Source: Malachius bipustulatus (taxonomy: Eukaryota > Arthropoda > Insecta > Coleoptera > Melyridae). From it: 64,000 nucleotides of DNA. Both the position numbers and the translations under genes were made by a program. Shown piece after piece: positions 22,478-34,362 of the stretch. The notes under the pieces are model-generated. The model was not told the origin of the DNA and searched no databases. It saw only the letters and a program-made list of their open reading frames with translations. The stretch is from positions 38,289,579 through 38,353,578 of the forward strand of contig OU342638.1 of NCBI GenBank assembly GCA_910589415.1, read 5' to 3'. Position 1 is the stretch's first letter, and each line of letters begins with the position of its first letter.

Positions 22478-24860
22478 ATTTCTGCGAGATTACTGGCACG
22501 ATCTTAGGATTGAAAGAAACTGGACGAGAACTCCCCGGGAGCGACTATTTATCAAGTTATGATAATTGGAGGTGAGTCGAGGAACAATTAAAAAAAATAA
22601 AAAAAAAAAAACAGCTTCTTGTTCTTGAATTTTTGCATGTTATTAATAATTGCTGACATTCTCATCAATTAGGTTTTGATTTAATGCCTCGACGTTGTCG
22701 GATGGTGCCGCATTTCCTGCACTCTTCTTACGCGTGCTTCTTGCAAGCGCGACAAACTGGATTAAACGGTTTGGCAACGATGAACCTGGCAACAGTGGAA
22801 GGAATCTAATACAATAACGTTTGGACCCGAAGAACGGAAACATAGACGGCCGTGACTTTGAGAGGAGGTTGTTGATTATTAATGATTGTTTCCATGGTTG
22901 CGGGACTTGTTTACCTCGATCCTCGTTCTTCGAAACGGTTTTTTTTAATGATCGAATTATCGATTTTTTGCCGGGAGGTGTTTTTACGCATTGTTTGATC
23001 GTGTAATGATTAACGACATGCAATAATTGCTTATTCCATGCAGAAAGTAATTATTTATGAACTACTACTAACAGCTGCAGCACTAGCACGATCTTGAATG
23101 TTGGCGAGATGTTAATCCAAAAACGTGATGATAATTGGCCAACAATTATATGAGCAGTAATTAATAATTATGACAAAAACATAGAAAAAGGAAACTAATG
23201 AAGACCAAAAAGACTGAATTCAAGCAGGAGAGCCTCGCTGTGCATCCTGCGGGACGACCTACGCTGTGCACACCTACGAAATTTTTGACCAGAAACCTGG
23301 GACCATGTTTTAGCATGACATCAATAATTGGAAACTGACCTCCGACTGCTGTCCATAACTAGCTATTGACTTCCAACGTCTCGTACTCTCCAACTGACCC
23401 AGCACGCAAAGGCACCGGACTGAAGCCAGGCAGCCGTCGAAAATGCGGTCCTAAAACGTATGGGACCTAGGAGAGTATACGTACAGCCACACATAAGCAT
23501 CATACCCTTTAAGTCCTCTCTCTCACCTCAGATCACCTAAACTCAAGAGATTTCTCCTGTGGTGGGGACTTAACGTTAAAGACAGAGAGAGATAAATATT
23601 TGTCCCTTTCTCTCGTTCAGCCCTCAGATCCCTTTGTGCAAGAAATTCCTCCAGTGGTAAGGTCCTAACGTGAGAGAAAGAGAGAGGGAGAAATGATTTT
23701 TCCAGTTTTATCTTGACAGTTTGTTATTCAAATAGGAAACGTGATTTATTTAAGTGAAACATAAGAATTATTCCAGTAGAGGATGAGGGCAATTAAAAAA
23801 GTGAGAGTTATTCAAGTGGCTTAGAAATTTATTCAAGTGAAAATTTTTACTTCATCTAAGTGACAGATTCCAGTTATTCAAGTGCAGGCTAGAGTTGTGA
23901 CAAATGATAAATGCAATTTGTTCGGGTGGACGATGAACGTTATTCAAGTGACAGATAAAAGTTTCTCAAAGTATGATTGTAATTCAAGTAACAGATGTGA
24001 CGTATTCAAGTGTAACTTGAAATTTATTCTTGGTAACGATGCCAGTTCTTGGACCTCATTTCTACGCAATTTCATATAAGAGATATTCAAGTGACGCACT
24101 AGAGTTATTCAAGTGCAAGATGGAAGTTATTCAAGTGGAAGATGAAAGTTGTTCAGGTGACAATTGAATGTTGTTCATAAATTGTTATTCAAGTAGGAAA
24201 TGCAATTTATTCAAGTGAAAAAAAGAGTTATTCAAGTGACAGATGATATTTATTTAAGTGGCTGATGAGATAAATTCAATAAATGAGTGAAAGATAAAAA
24301 TAATTTAGGTAGCAATTGAATATTTATAAGACGACATAGTTATTCAAGTCAGAAATGTAATTTATTTAAGTGAAAGCTAGGAGTTTTATTCCACTAGAAG
24401 ATGGGAGGAATTCAAAAGATAACACGTATTTAAGAGGTTGGTAGATAAAATATATATTTAAGTGAAAAATAATAGTTATCTAAATGACAGGTGCCAGTTA
24501 TTCAAGTGACGAATGTTATTCAAAAGATGATAGAAATGCAAAAGACGAATGGCGTTATTCAAATGATAGAGAATAATTATTCAAGCGACAGATGCTTAAT
24601 TATTTAAGTGGCAGACGAAATTTATTCAAGTGGCAGCTCAAATTCATTCAAGTGTACGATGAGAATTGATTAGAGTTAGAGTTAGAGTTAGAGAGAGATC
24701 AAAAGTTATTTAAGTGATTATTCACACTATTATCACTAGTGAAACAAGCACATTAACAAAAAAAAAACAAAAATATAAACGGAACTAGTTTATTTAATAA
24801 AAGAAACATTAGCAATAATAATAAACAATATCACAAACAGCAAACAGATCGGGAAATCAT
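22478..24860. repeat. duplicated spacer between TO6 and TO7, with motif array
   Basis: The part next to TO6 (22480-23460) is paralogous to 25960-26640 upstream of TO7. At 23510-23700 lie two units of a GAGAG-rich repeat (AGATTTCTCCTGTGGTGGGG type). From 23740 to 24720 the 20-bp unit AGTTATTCAAGTGACAGATG repeats, degenerate but all in one orientation. Small open frames here have no support as genes. Confidence 0.75.
22517..22554 (-). promoter_or_regulatory. core promoter of TO6
   Basis: Minus strand: TGATAAATAG (22554-22545) and, about 30 bp on, GTCCAGTTTC (22526-22517) as a likely initiator. The same pair is present before TO7 (26035-26026 and 26006-25997), TO8 (29413-29404 and 29385-29376) and TO9 (34439-34430 and 34410-34401). 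TO10 has TATAAATC at 36906-36899. Confidence 0.6.
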
Positions 24861-25958
24861 CTAGAAAATCTCTTCCTTGGGTACTCGGCTGAAGAACTGA
24901 TTGGCGATCGATTGGAATATCTTGGCGTAGCTCTTCTCGTAGCCGGTCCTCAAGTCCTCGAAGACGACGTCCCAGGAATCGTTGATTGTCTTGTGAAGAG
25001 CGTCGGAGAGCTCCTTGTCCCCGTCGAAGAGGTTATCGTACGAGAAGATGATCCTCTGAGGGTCATATCGGACAGTATAGTCGGCGACTTCGAGATACTT
25101 CTTGCCTTCTTTTTCCACTTCCTTGAACTTCAGTTTGTTAGTGATTGTTGGCTTCACTGAGAATGAAATTTTGCAAGTTAGTATTTAAGTGACTGGGTCT
25201 CTATCTAAGTGACTTTGTTGGCTATTATTCAAGTGTCTGAGTCTTTATTTAAGTGTTTTTTTTTTGTTACTATTTAAGTGTATGGGTCTGAATTTGAATG
25301 ATTTTAACCTAAGACAAGTGGACTGAATTGAAATAACGAATTCAAGTGTTAAATACAACTTACCTGAAGTAATTGTGAACGGTCCCTTTCCGCTGATCGG
25401 GAGCGACAAGATTTTTCCTTTAATGTCGTAGCCGCCTTCCACGATAAAATCACTGTCACTTGTCAGCACGAAATCCAACGTCAAATCTTTATCATTGTAG
25501 CTGCAAATGTATGAAATGTATCTCTGAAGAATTAATTATTTATCTTAAAATACCTGGCACTGGTGACTTTGGTTTTCGACAATCCAGTCAATTTTAGGTC
25601 GGAGTAGATCTGCTCGGCGTTGACAACGCTCGGTCCTGCTGGGATGTTCATAGCAGGAATCGAAAGAGGATCCAGAGGGACTACTCCCAGGGGCTTCGAA
25701 CCTTTTTTTTCTCACAAATTAACAAAAGTTGATCGATAAATGAATTCTTTCTTACCACTAGCGAAAGCTTTGATCGCTTGTTCGATGGCTGAGGCGAGAC
25801 AAGCGTTGTCGTTGGAGGGACATTTCGTCAATTGTTTTGCTGCAATTAATTTCGATTAATTTCGATTAAGTAATTAATTAATTAATAAACTCACGTAGAG
25901 GTACAGCAGCGATTAAACTGAAGAAGAGGAAGATTAAGCCTCCTTTGTGGAAAGACAT
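24861..25958 (-). CDS. takeout/JHBP-family protein TO7
   Basis: Exons on the minus strand: 25958-25895, 25839-25756, 25701-25554, 25500-25364, 25156-24861; 242 residues. Signal peptide MSFHKGGLIFLFFSLIAA, then the Cys-pair exon, IPAGPSVVNAEQIYSD in exon 3, YDIKGKILSLPISGKGPF in exon 4, LFDGDKEL and SRVPKEEIF in the last exon. Close to TO8 in exon 5 (ALHKTINDSWDVV, SYAKIFQSIAN). Intron 4 is short (207 bp), with few motif copies. An AATAAA on the minus strand (24795-24790) serves the 3' end. No disruption was seen. Confidence 0.95.
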
Positions 25959-27170
25959 ACTTCTGCGAGATTAGTGGCGCGATCTCAGGATTGAAAGAAA
26001 CTGGACGAAAACTCCCAGGGAGCGACTATTTATTAAGTAGTGGTAATTGGCGGTGAGTCGACGAAAAATTAAAAAAAAACAGCTTCTTGTTCTTGTTGTT
26101 TTTCCTTGTTGGTAGTAATTGCTGATATTCTCATCGATTAGGTTTTGAGTAATTGCATCGACGTTGTCCGATGGTGCCGCATATCCTGCACTTCTTCTAA
26201 CACGTTGTTCTTTCCGCATTGTTTGATCGTGCAATGATTAACGATATGCAATAATTGCTCTTATTCAATGCAGACAGTAATTATACTTGTGAACAACTAT
26301 AGCTGCAGCAGCACTACCATGATCTTGAGCGTGGCGAGATCTTAATCTAATAACATGATGCTAATTGGCCAGCAATTATATGAGCAGTAATTGATTAATG
26401 ACAACAATCTAGAAAAAGGAAACTGTGAAGACCAAAAAGACTGAATGCAGGCAGGAGAAAAAATATGGAGAGCGTGCGGGACGAGTCTAAAGACCTACGA
26501 ACTTTTTGACCAGAAACCTGGGACCATGTTTTAGCATGACATCAATAAATGGAAACTGACCTCCGACTACTCTCCATAACTAGCTATTGACTTCCAACAG
26601 CTCGTACTCTCCAAATGGCCCAGCAAAAAGACGTATGGGACGTAGGAGAGGACCTACAGCTACACATAAGCATCATACCTTCTAAGTCCTCTCTCTCACC
26701 TCAGATCACCCAAGTTCATGAGATTTCTCCTGTGATGGAGACTTGACGTGAGAGAGAGAGAAAAAAATTGTCCCTTTCTCTCGTTCACACCTCAGATCAT
26801 CCTTGTTCAAGAGATTTCTTCTGAGGTGGGGACCTAACGTTTGTGAGATAGATAGAGAGAGAGAGAGAGAGATGATAATTTGTCCCATTCTCTCGTTCAT
26901 CCCTCAGACTATTCTTGTGCAAGAGATTTTTTCTTGGATGGGGAACGAACGTGAGAGAGGGAGAAATGATTTTTCACTTTTTCTCTTCTACACACTCTTG
27001 CTCAAGAAATTTTTGCTGGGGTGGGGACCTAACGTGAGAGAGAAAGAAAAAGAGAGAGCGAGAGAGAGAAAGAAATCTTTTTTTATCTTTTTTCTCGTTC
27101 ACCCCTGAGATGCCAGAATTTTTTCCTGAAGTGAGGACCTAACGTGAGAGAGAAAGAAAAAGAGAGAGCC

Positions 27171-27203
<33 letters not shown>

Positions 27204-28153
27204 ATCATATTTTTTCCCTTTTTCTCGTTCACCCCTCAGACCACCCTTGTGCAAGAAATTCCTCCAGGGGTGAGGTCCTAACGTGAGAGAAAGAGAGAGG
27301 GAGAAATGATTTTTCCAGTTTTATCTTGACAGTTATTCAAGTTGGAAATGTGATTTATTTAAGTGAAACATATGAATTATTCCAGTGGACGATGAGGGGA
27401 ATTAAAAAAGTGAGAGTTATTCAAGTGGCCTAAATATTTATTCAAGTGAAAAATATTAGTTATCTAAGTGACAGATGCCAGTTATTCAAGTGCAGGATAG
27501 TTATTGAAATGGCAAATGCAATTTGTTCAGGTGGACGATGAAAGTTATTCAAGTGACAGATAAAAGTTTCTCAAAGTATGATTGTAATTCAAGTAACAGA
27601 TGTGACGTATTCAAGTGTAAGATGAAATTTATTTCAGTGGGCGATGCCAGCTCTTGGACCTCAATTCTACTTGGCATATAAGAAATATTCAAGTGACGCA
27701 CGAGAGTTATTCAAGAGATAGATCACTCAGATTTATCCGAAGGACGGATCGCAGTTATTCAAGTAGCAGATAAAATTTATTCAAGTGGAAGATGAAATTT
27801 ATTTAAGTGGAACCTGGGAGTTTAATTCCAGTAGAAGATAAGAATAATTAAAAAAGATAAGACTTATTTAAGTGGTAGATAAATAAAATCTATTTAAGTG
27901 AAAAATAACAGTTATCTAAGTGACAGATGCCAGTTATTCAAAAGATGATAGGAATGCAAGTGACAAATGTGATTTATTCAAGTGATAGAGACGAGTTATT
28001 TAAGTGGCAGGTGAAATTAATTCAAGTGTAAGATGAGAGTTGCTTATTTACACTGCATAAAGTATCGACAAAAAAAAACGAAAATATAAACGGAATTAGT
28101 TTATTTAATAGAAGAAACATTATCAATAATAACAAACAATATCGGGCAATCAT
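25959..28153. repeat. duplicated spacer between TO7 and TO8
   Basis: 25960-26640 is the copy of the TO6 upstream flank. 26690-27310 holds six units of a GAGAG-rich repeat (AGATTTCTYCTGNGGTGGGG ... CCTAACGTGAGAG), with long pure GA runs. 27330-28050 is the ATTCAAGTG array, matching 23720-24720 block by block (for example ACAGATGTGACGTATTCAAG in both), so the spacer was duplicated together with the gene. Confidence 0.8.
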
Positions 28154-29336
28154 CTAAAAAATCTCTTCCTTGGGGACTCGGCTGAAGAACTCGTTGGCGA
28201 TCGATTGGAATATCTTGGCGTAACTCTCCTCGTAGCCGCTCCTCACGTCCCCGTAGACGACGTCCCAGGAATCGTTGACTGTCTTGTGGAGAGCGTCGGA
28301 GAGCTCCTTGTTCCCGTCGAAGAGGTTATCGAACGAGAAGATGATCCTCTCGGGCTCATATCGGACAGCATAGTCGGCGACTTCGAGATACTTCTTGCCA
28401 TTTTTCTCCACTTCCTTGAATTTCAATTTGTTCGTGATTGTTGGTTTCGCTGAGAATAAAATTTTGCAATTTAGTATTTAAGTGACTGGGTTTTTATTTA
28501 AGAAATTTTGTTGGTTATTATTCAAGTGTCTAAGTCTTTAGATGATTTTATGTTTCTTTAAGTGCCAGGGGGTCTTAAATTATTTAAGAATGTTTTAGGT
28601 GATTTTTTGGTTATTATTCAAGTGTCTGAGTCTTTATTTAAGTGATTTTCTGAATATGAGTGGTTTTAACCTAACACGAGTGGACTGAATTAAAAGAAAG
28701 ATTCATGAAATTATTCAAGTGTCAATACAGCTTACCTGAAGTGATTTTAAACGGTCCCTTTCCGCTGATCGGGAGCAGCAAGATTTTTCCCTTCATGTCG
28801 TAATCGCCTTCCATGGTCATATCAATGTCACTCTTCAGCACGAAATCCAACGTCATTTCTTTATCATTGTAGCTACAAATATATGAAATGTATAAATTCT
28901 CTGAAGAATGAATCAATGAACAGAAAATACCTGGCACTAGTGACTTTGGTTTTTGACAATCCAGTCATTTTTAGGTCGTGGTAGATCTGCTCGACGTTGA
29001 CGGCGCTCGGTCCTGCAGGGATTGTCAGGGCGGGAATCGAAAGGGGGTCCAGCGGGACTACTCCCAGGGGCTTCGAACCTTTTTTTTCATAAATTAACAA
29101 AAGTTGATCGATAAAAGAATTCTTTCTTACCACTAGCGAGAGCATTGATCGCTTGTTCGATGGCTGTGGCGAGACAACCGTCATCATTGGGGGGACATCT
29201 CCTCCATATTTTTGCTGCAAATAATTTCGATTAGCGACCAAATTAAATTAATTGAATAGTTAATAAACTCACGTAGCGGTGTAGCAGCGATGAAGGTGAA
29301 GAAGAGGAGAATTAAGCCTCCTTTATAGAAAAACAT
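28154..29336 (-). CDS. takeout/JHBP-family protein TO8
   Basis: Exons on the minus strand: 29336-29273, 29214-29131, 29078-28931, 28872-28736, 28449-28154; 242 residues. Signal peptide MFFYKGGLILLFFTFIAA. The Cys-pair exon reads KIWRRCPPNDDGCL, unlike KQLTKCPPNDNACL in the siblings, so two bulky basic changes flank the first Cys. Exon 5 starts with Ala (AKPTITNKLKF) where the others have Val. LFDGNKEL and FFSRVPKEEIF are intact. The frame is open throughout. AATAAA on the minus strand at 28105-28100. Confidence 0.94.
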
Positions 29337-31169
29337 ATTTCTGCGAGATTACTGGCACGATTTGATGATGGACGAATACTGGATGAAAATTCCCCAGGAG
29401 CGAGTATTTATCAAGTTATGGTAATCGGTCATGATTTCAAGAACAATTAGAAACAACTTCTTGTTCTTGAATTTTTTTGCTTCCTACAAAAATGATTACG
29501 TCATACTCGTTAATTAGCTTTTGATTTGATACTTCGAACATTATGGATTGGTGCGGTATTTCTTGCACGTACTTTAAACTGGATTGATCACTTTGACCAC
29601 TATGGAAGGAATCTAATGCAATAATATTTCTAATAGAAGAGCGAAAATATAAACGACCGTGACTTTGAGATGAGGTTGTTGATTGTTAACGATTGTTTCC
29701 ATGGTTGCAGAACTTGTTTACCTCGATCTTCGAAACGGTTTTTTTTTCATGATCGAATTATCGATTTTGAGATGCGACTACCAGCTGATTTTTCGAGAAA
29801 AAGGACCGAAGGCTCTGAATTGGTCGTTCTCGACATTTAAACGTGCAAAGTTCCAAATCTCAAAAAGAGAACTGACGTATCCCACAATTTTTCTCTGGGT
29901 CATTTCTTATAGGTTGCTCAATATTTAATTCCTTCAAAATTTTTGATGAGCATCTGCGATAAAAGGCGCGATCATACAACGACATAGTCTATATATTCAA
30001 GTGAAATTTAGAGATATTCAAGTGACAGCAAGAGTTATTCAAGTGCGGACAATAGTTATTCAAGTGTCAGACGAAAGTTATTTAAGTGCAGACGAAATTT
30101 ATTCAAAGCAAACTCTAAAGTTATTCAAGTGTTAGATGGAATTTATTTAAGTGTTCATATTCGAGATAATTCTGGAATGAAAGAATCAGTTTTATGGTCT
30201 ATAACCAAAAATAGAACCGGGATTAGTTGAATTTATAGAAATAACATTAACAATAGTAACAAGCAATATTTTCTTTCAAAATTATTTATTGAAACCACAA
30301 CAAAAAAAAACATAACACTATCCTGGATATTTACCATATTCAAGTAGAAGACCAAGTGACAGGCGAGAATTATTCAAGTGCAGAATAAAGTTATTCAAGT
30401 GATACGAGTCAGTTGTTCAAGTGCAGAAGACAGTAATTCAGAGGACAAAAAATGAGAGTTATTCAAGTGCAGGCGAAGTTATTCAAGTGACACGAGTGAG
30501 TAAATTAAGAGCAGAAGAAATTTATTATTCAGATGACGAACGAGAATTACTCAAATGCTAACGAAAGTTATTTAAGTGATATGAGTGAGTTGTTCAAGTG
30601 CAGATAAAAGTTATTCAAGTGTTAGGAAGAGTTGACGAAACTTGTTCAAGTGTTAACGAAAGTAATTCAAGTGTTAGATAAGAATTATTTAAGTGTTCAT
30701 TTTCGAGGTAATTCTGGAATGAAAACAATATTTTCTACCATTTTTTTAAAGAAATTGATAAATTACTTGTATTCAAAATTATTTATCGAAACCACAACAA
30801 GAAAAAAACCTTACACTATTCTGGATATTTAACACATTCAAGTCGAAGACGAGAGATTCAAGTGATCAAGTGACAAACGAGAATTATTCAAGTGCATAAT
30901 AAAGTTATTCAAGTGATACGAGTCAGTTGTTCAAGTGCAGAAGAAAGTTATTCAGGTGACAAAGGAGAGTTATTCAAGTGCAGGTGAAGTTATTCAAGTG
31001 TTAATTGAGTTAATTCTTTACTCAAGATAACTCTCGAGTGAAGGATTCAGTTTTATGAGTTAACCTAACTATAACCAATAATAGATTCCGAATTAGCTGA
31101 TTTTACAGAAACAACATTAACAATACTCACAAGTAGTCTGGCACTATCACAAACAGATCGGGCAATCAT
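29337..31169. repeat. spacer between TO8 and the pseudogene with TTCAAGTG arrays
   Basis: 29340-29800 is the paralogous upstream flank of TO8. 29995-31020 contains at least two larger copies of a motif block: 30240-30720 and 30740-31020 share TTATTTATYGAAACCACAAC and TGTTCAAGTGCAGAAGA. The motif orientation stays on the plus strand. No gene is seen. Confidence 0.7.
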
Positions 31170-31865
31170 CTACAAGATCTCCTCTTTTGGTACTCGGCTG
31201 AAGAGCTGGTTCGCGACCGACTGGTATATCTTGACTCGCGCTCTTCGTAGCCGTTCCTCACGTCCTCGTAGACGCCGTCCCAGGAATCTCCGAGGGCCCA
31301 ATCAGGCATTATAGCCAGTGACTTCTAGGTGCTTTTTTCCTTCTTTCTCCGCTTTCAGCAACTTCAGCTTGCTCGTTATTGTTAATTTTACTGTTGGCGA
31401 AATTGTCTTGGTTTTTATTCAAGTGTTTAAGTCTTCATTTAAGTGTTTTTGTATCTTATTATTCAAGTGTCTCGGTCTTTACTTATCTTTTGTTGTAAAT
31501 ATTTAAGTGTCTGTGTATTCATTTAAGTGTCTCAGTATTTATTTAAGTGTTTGAATGATCTTAGGGCTTTATTTAAGTGTTTTAACCAAAAATGAGTCGA
31601 GTTAATCGGTGGAATAATTATTCAAGTGATGAAATTGAGAAGTTATTTAAGTGCCAATATAACTCACCTGATGTAATTTTATACGTTCCCTTCCCGCTGA
31701 TCGGAATTGTCCTTTCAATCCGTCAGCGTCTTGCAACGTCAAATCTTCTTCATTGCAGCTGGAAATGTATAAAAGGTGCAGTTCTCCGAGAGTGCAACGG
31801 ATTACTGTAACGATTTGAAGACGACTAGAGTAACTAGTCTCCGGGAGCAGCTGCATCTATAAAAT
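31170..31865 (-). pseudogene. takeout-family pseudogene between TO8 and TO9
   Basis: Minus strand. The last exon is recognisable (31392-31170, end VPKEEIL and stop) but lacks about 85 bp in its middle, including LFDGNKEL, and is frameshifted near the GYEE region. Intron 4 with its motif array follows (31393-31665). An exon 4 remnant (31760-31666) has lost the coding of the YDMKGKILLLP core in part. After a piece of intron 3, sequence jumps at about 31795-31800 straight to the 5' UTR/promoter flank typical of TO6-TO10 (CCGGGAGC near 31840). One deletion has therefore removed exons 1, 2 and 3. It is a dead copy of the TO6-TO10 type. Confidence 0.88.
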
Positions 31866-32991
31866 TATGATTTAATTATTGATGAACAGCCAAAAACAAC
31901 TTTTGGTTTATGAGTTTGATTTGGTTCCTCGACATTGTCAAATGGTGCTGCGTTTCATGTCGTTGTCTTGCACTGTCCCCACCAAGCTGAATAAAACATT
32001 TCTAGCTGTGCTGAACGTGGCAACAGCTGAAGAAAGAAGTCTAATGCACTGACCTTTGGAATCAAATTAAAATGTGTTTTTTGCCAGGAAACCGGTATTT
32101 ATTGTGCAGTCTTGCATTTATTCATATTTCATATTTATGACATGTAAATTATTGTAATTTAATTGTAAATTATTAGAATTATGTGTGAGAAAAATTATAT
32201 ATCTACTTAGACAATTCAAACAGACTCGCAGGGAAAAAATCGGTCCCGCTGTTCACCCTGTGGAATGATGCGAAAGACCTGGCAATCTTGACTTCCAGCA
32301 GCTCGAACCTTAACCCGAGTCGCAATATATTGATCGACTATCCGTTATTGCTTGGGGTTCCAAAAAAAAAGTAGAGCATGATACTTTTCCCTCTTCCTGC
32401 CACACATTTTTATACTCACCTAGCACCGATTGAGCCAATTTCCGTCCAACCATTCTCAAGTACACCGGGAGACGAAGGTATTATGGGACTTAAGACTGAC
32501 TTCCACCACCCGCACCTGAATTTAATACGGTGGTAGACTGGAAATGAGTGAAAACAATGATTACTCCGATCATCTGAGAAATGTTGTCATGATTCTTCAC
32601 CATGCACAGTCAGAGAGAGAGAGAGAGAGAGAGAGAACGGATAGCCACCCATAAGCCTCTTCCCTTTTAAAACATCGATCTCATATTGTGTCAAACCACT
32701 CTTGTTCATCAGGGTACATCTCAAGGGGTGGGGACATAACGTGTGAGAGAGATAAGAGTTGCTGGAAATATGACAGTTCAAGTGCCGGTTTGAATTTATT
32801 CAAGTGTCAGATGCGAGTTATTCAAAAGATGAGAGGTATTCAAGTGGCCATTCAATATATTATCACCAATCGAAGATTCACGGTATTAATTAATTATAAA
32901 AACTAAATATATAAACAGAATTAGTTTATTTAATAAAAGAAACATCAGCAATAATAACAAGCAAAATCACAAAAACAGATCCAGCAATCAC
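31866..32991. other. spacer between the pseudogene and TO9
   Basis: 31880-32060 is a decayed copy of the TO6-type upstream flank. 32605-32760 carries one degenerate unit of the GAGAG repeat (GGGGTGGGGACATAACGTGT). A few TTCAAGTG motifs lie at 32775-32850. The rest is unassigned. Confidence 0.55.
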
Positions 32992-34362
32992 TTAGAAAAT
33001 CTCTTCCTTCGGTACTCGGCTGAAGAGCTGGTTCGCGACCGATTGAAACAGCTTGGCGTAGCTCTCCTCGTAACCGCTTCTCACGTCCTCGTAGACGACG
33101 TCCCAGGAGTCGTTGACTGTCTTCAGGAGAGAGTCGGCGAGCTCCTTATTGCCATCGAAGAGATTATCGAATGAAAAAATGATCCTCTGAGGGTCCAATC
33201 GGATAGTATAATCGGTGACTTCGAGATACTTCTTGCCTTCTTTTTCCACTTCCTTGAACTTCAGTTTGCTCGTGATTGTCGGTTTCACTGTTGATAAGAT
33301 TTTGTTGGGTTATTACTTAAGTGTCCGAGTCTTTATTAAAGTGATTTTGTTGGTTTGTATTCAAGTGTTTTCGTTATTTGGGTGCCTTTTTTTGTTATTT
33401 TTCAAGTATATGGATCTTTATTTAAGTGATATTTAAGTGTTTATATCTCCATTTAAGTGATTATTTTATATTTAAGTGTTATTTCAATGATAAAGTGTTT
33501 AGGTATTTTTTAAATTGTTTTATTGGTTATTATTCAAGTGTCTGTATCTTTATTTAATTAATTAAGTATTTAAGTGTTCATTTAGGTGCTGTGTTGGTTA
33601 TTATTTAAGTGTCTGGATCTTCCTGTAAGTGATTTTTTGTTGTTATTTAAGTATCTCTGTCTTTATTTAAGTGACTTTTTGTTACTATTCAAGTGTCTTG
33701 TTCTGTATTCAAGTGTTTTTAACCTAATACGACTCTAATTCAAGTGTCAATACAACTCACCCGTTCTAAATTTGAATGGTCCCTTTCCGCTGATCGGGAG
33801 CAGCAAGATCTTTCCTTTCATGTCGTAATTGCCTTCCATGATCAGTTCCGCGTCACTCTTCAGCACGAAATCCAACGTCAACTCTTTGTCATTGTAGCTA
33901 AAAACATATGAAACGTTCAATGTTATGAACGATGAATTAATCAATTAAATTACCTGGCACTAGTGACTTTGGCGTTTGTAAATCCGATGAATTTTATGTC
34001 GGAGTAGATCTGCTCGACGTTGACGGCGCTCGGTCCGGCTGGTATTGTCAAAGCAGAAATCGAGAGGGGGTCCAGCGGGACTATTCCCAGTTCCTTCGAA
34101 CCTTTTCATTTTTAATAAATTAATAAAAGAAGATCGATGAATCATTTTTTTCTTACCAGAAGCGAATGTTTTAATTGCTGCCTCAATGGCTGAGGCGAGA
34201 CAAGCGTTATCGTTGGGGGGACATTTCGTCAATTGTTTGGCTGCAGATAACTTCGATTAATGACCAAAGGGAATTAATTAATTAATTAATAAACTCACGT
34301 AGCGGTACAGCAGCGATTAAACTGAAGAAGAAGAGGATCAAGCCTCCTTTGTAGAAAGACAT
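32992..34362 (-). CDS. takeout/JHBP-family protein TO9
   Basis: Exons on the minus strand: 34362-34299, 34240-34157, 34101-33954, 33897-33761, 33287-32992; 242 residues. Signal peptide MSFYKGGLILFFFSLIAA, KQLTKCPPNDNACL, exon 3 PLDPLSISALTIPAGPSAV, exon 4 YDMKGKILLLPISGKGPF, LFDGNKEL, SRVPKEEIF. Its last exon differs from that of TO6 at few positions. Intron 4 (33288-33760) is a TTYAAGTG array. AATAAA on the minus strand at 32930-32925. Confidence 0.95.

Noticed and set aside
22643..23023. 126-codon minus-strand frame upstream of TO6
   Set aside because: Its copy upstream of TO7 (25971-26234) is shorter and frame-broken. It is the non-coding duplicated flank.
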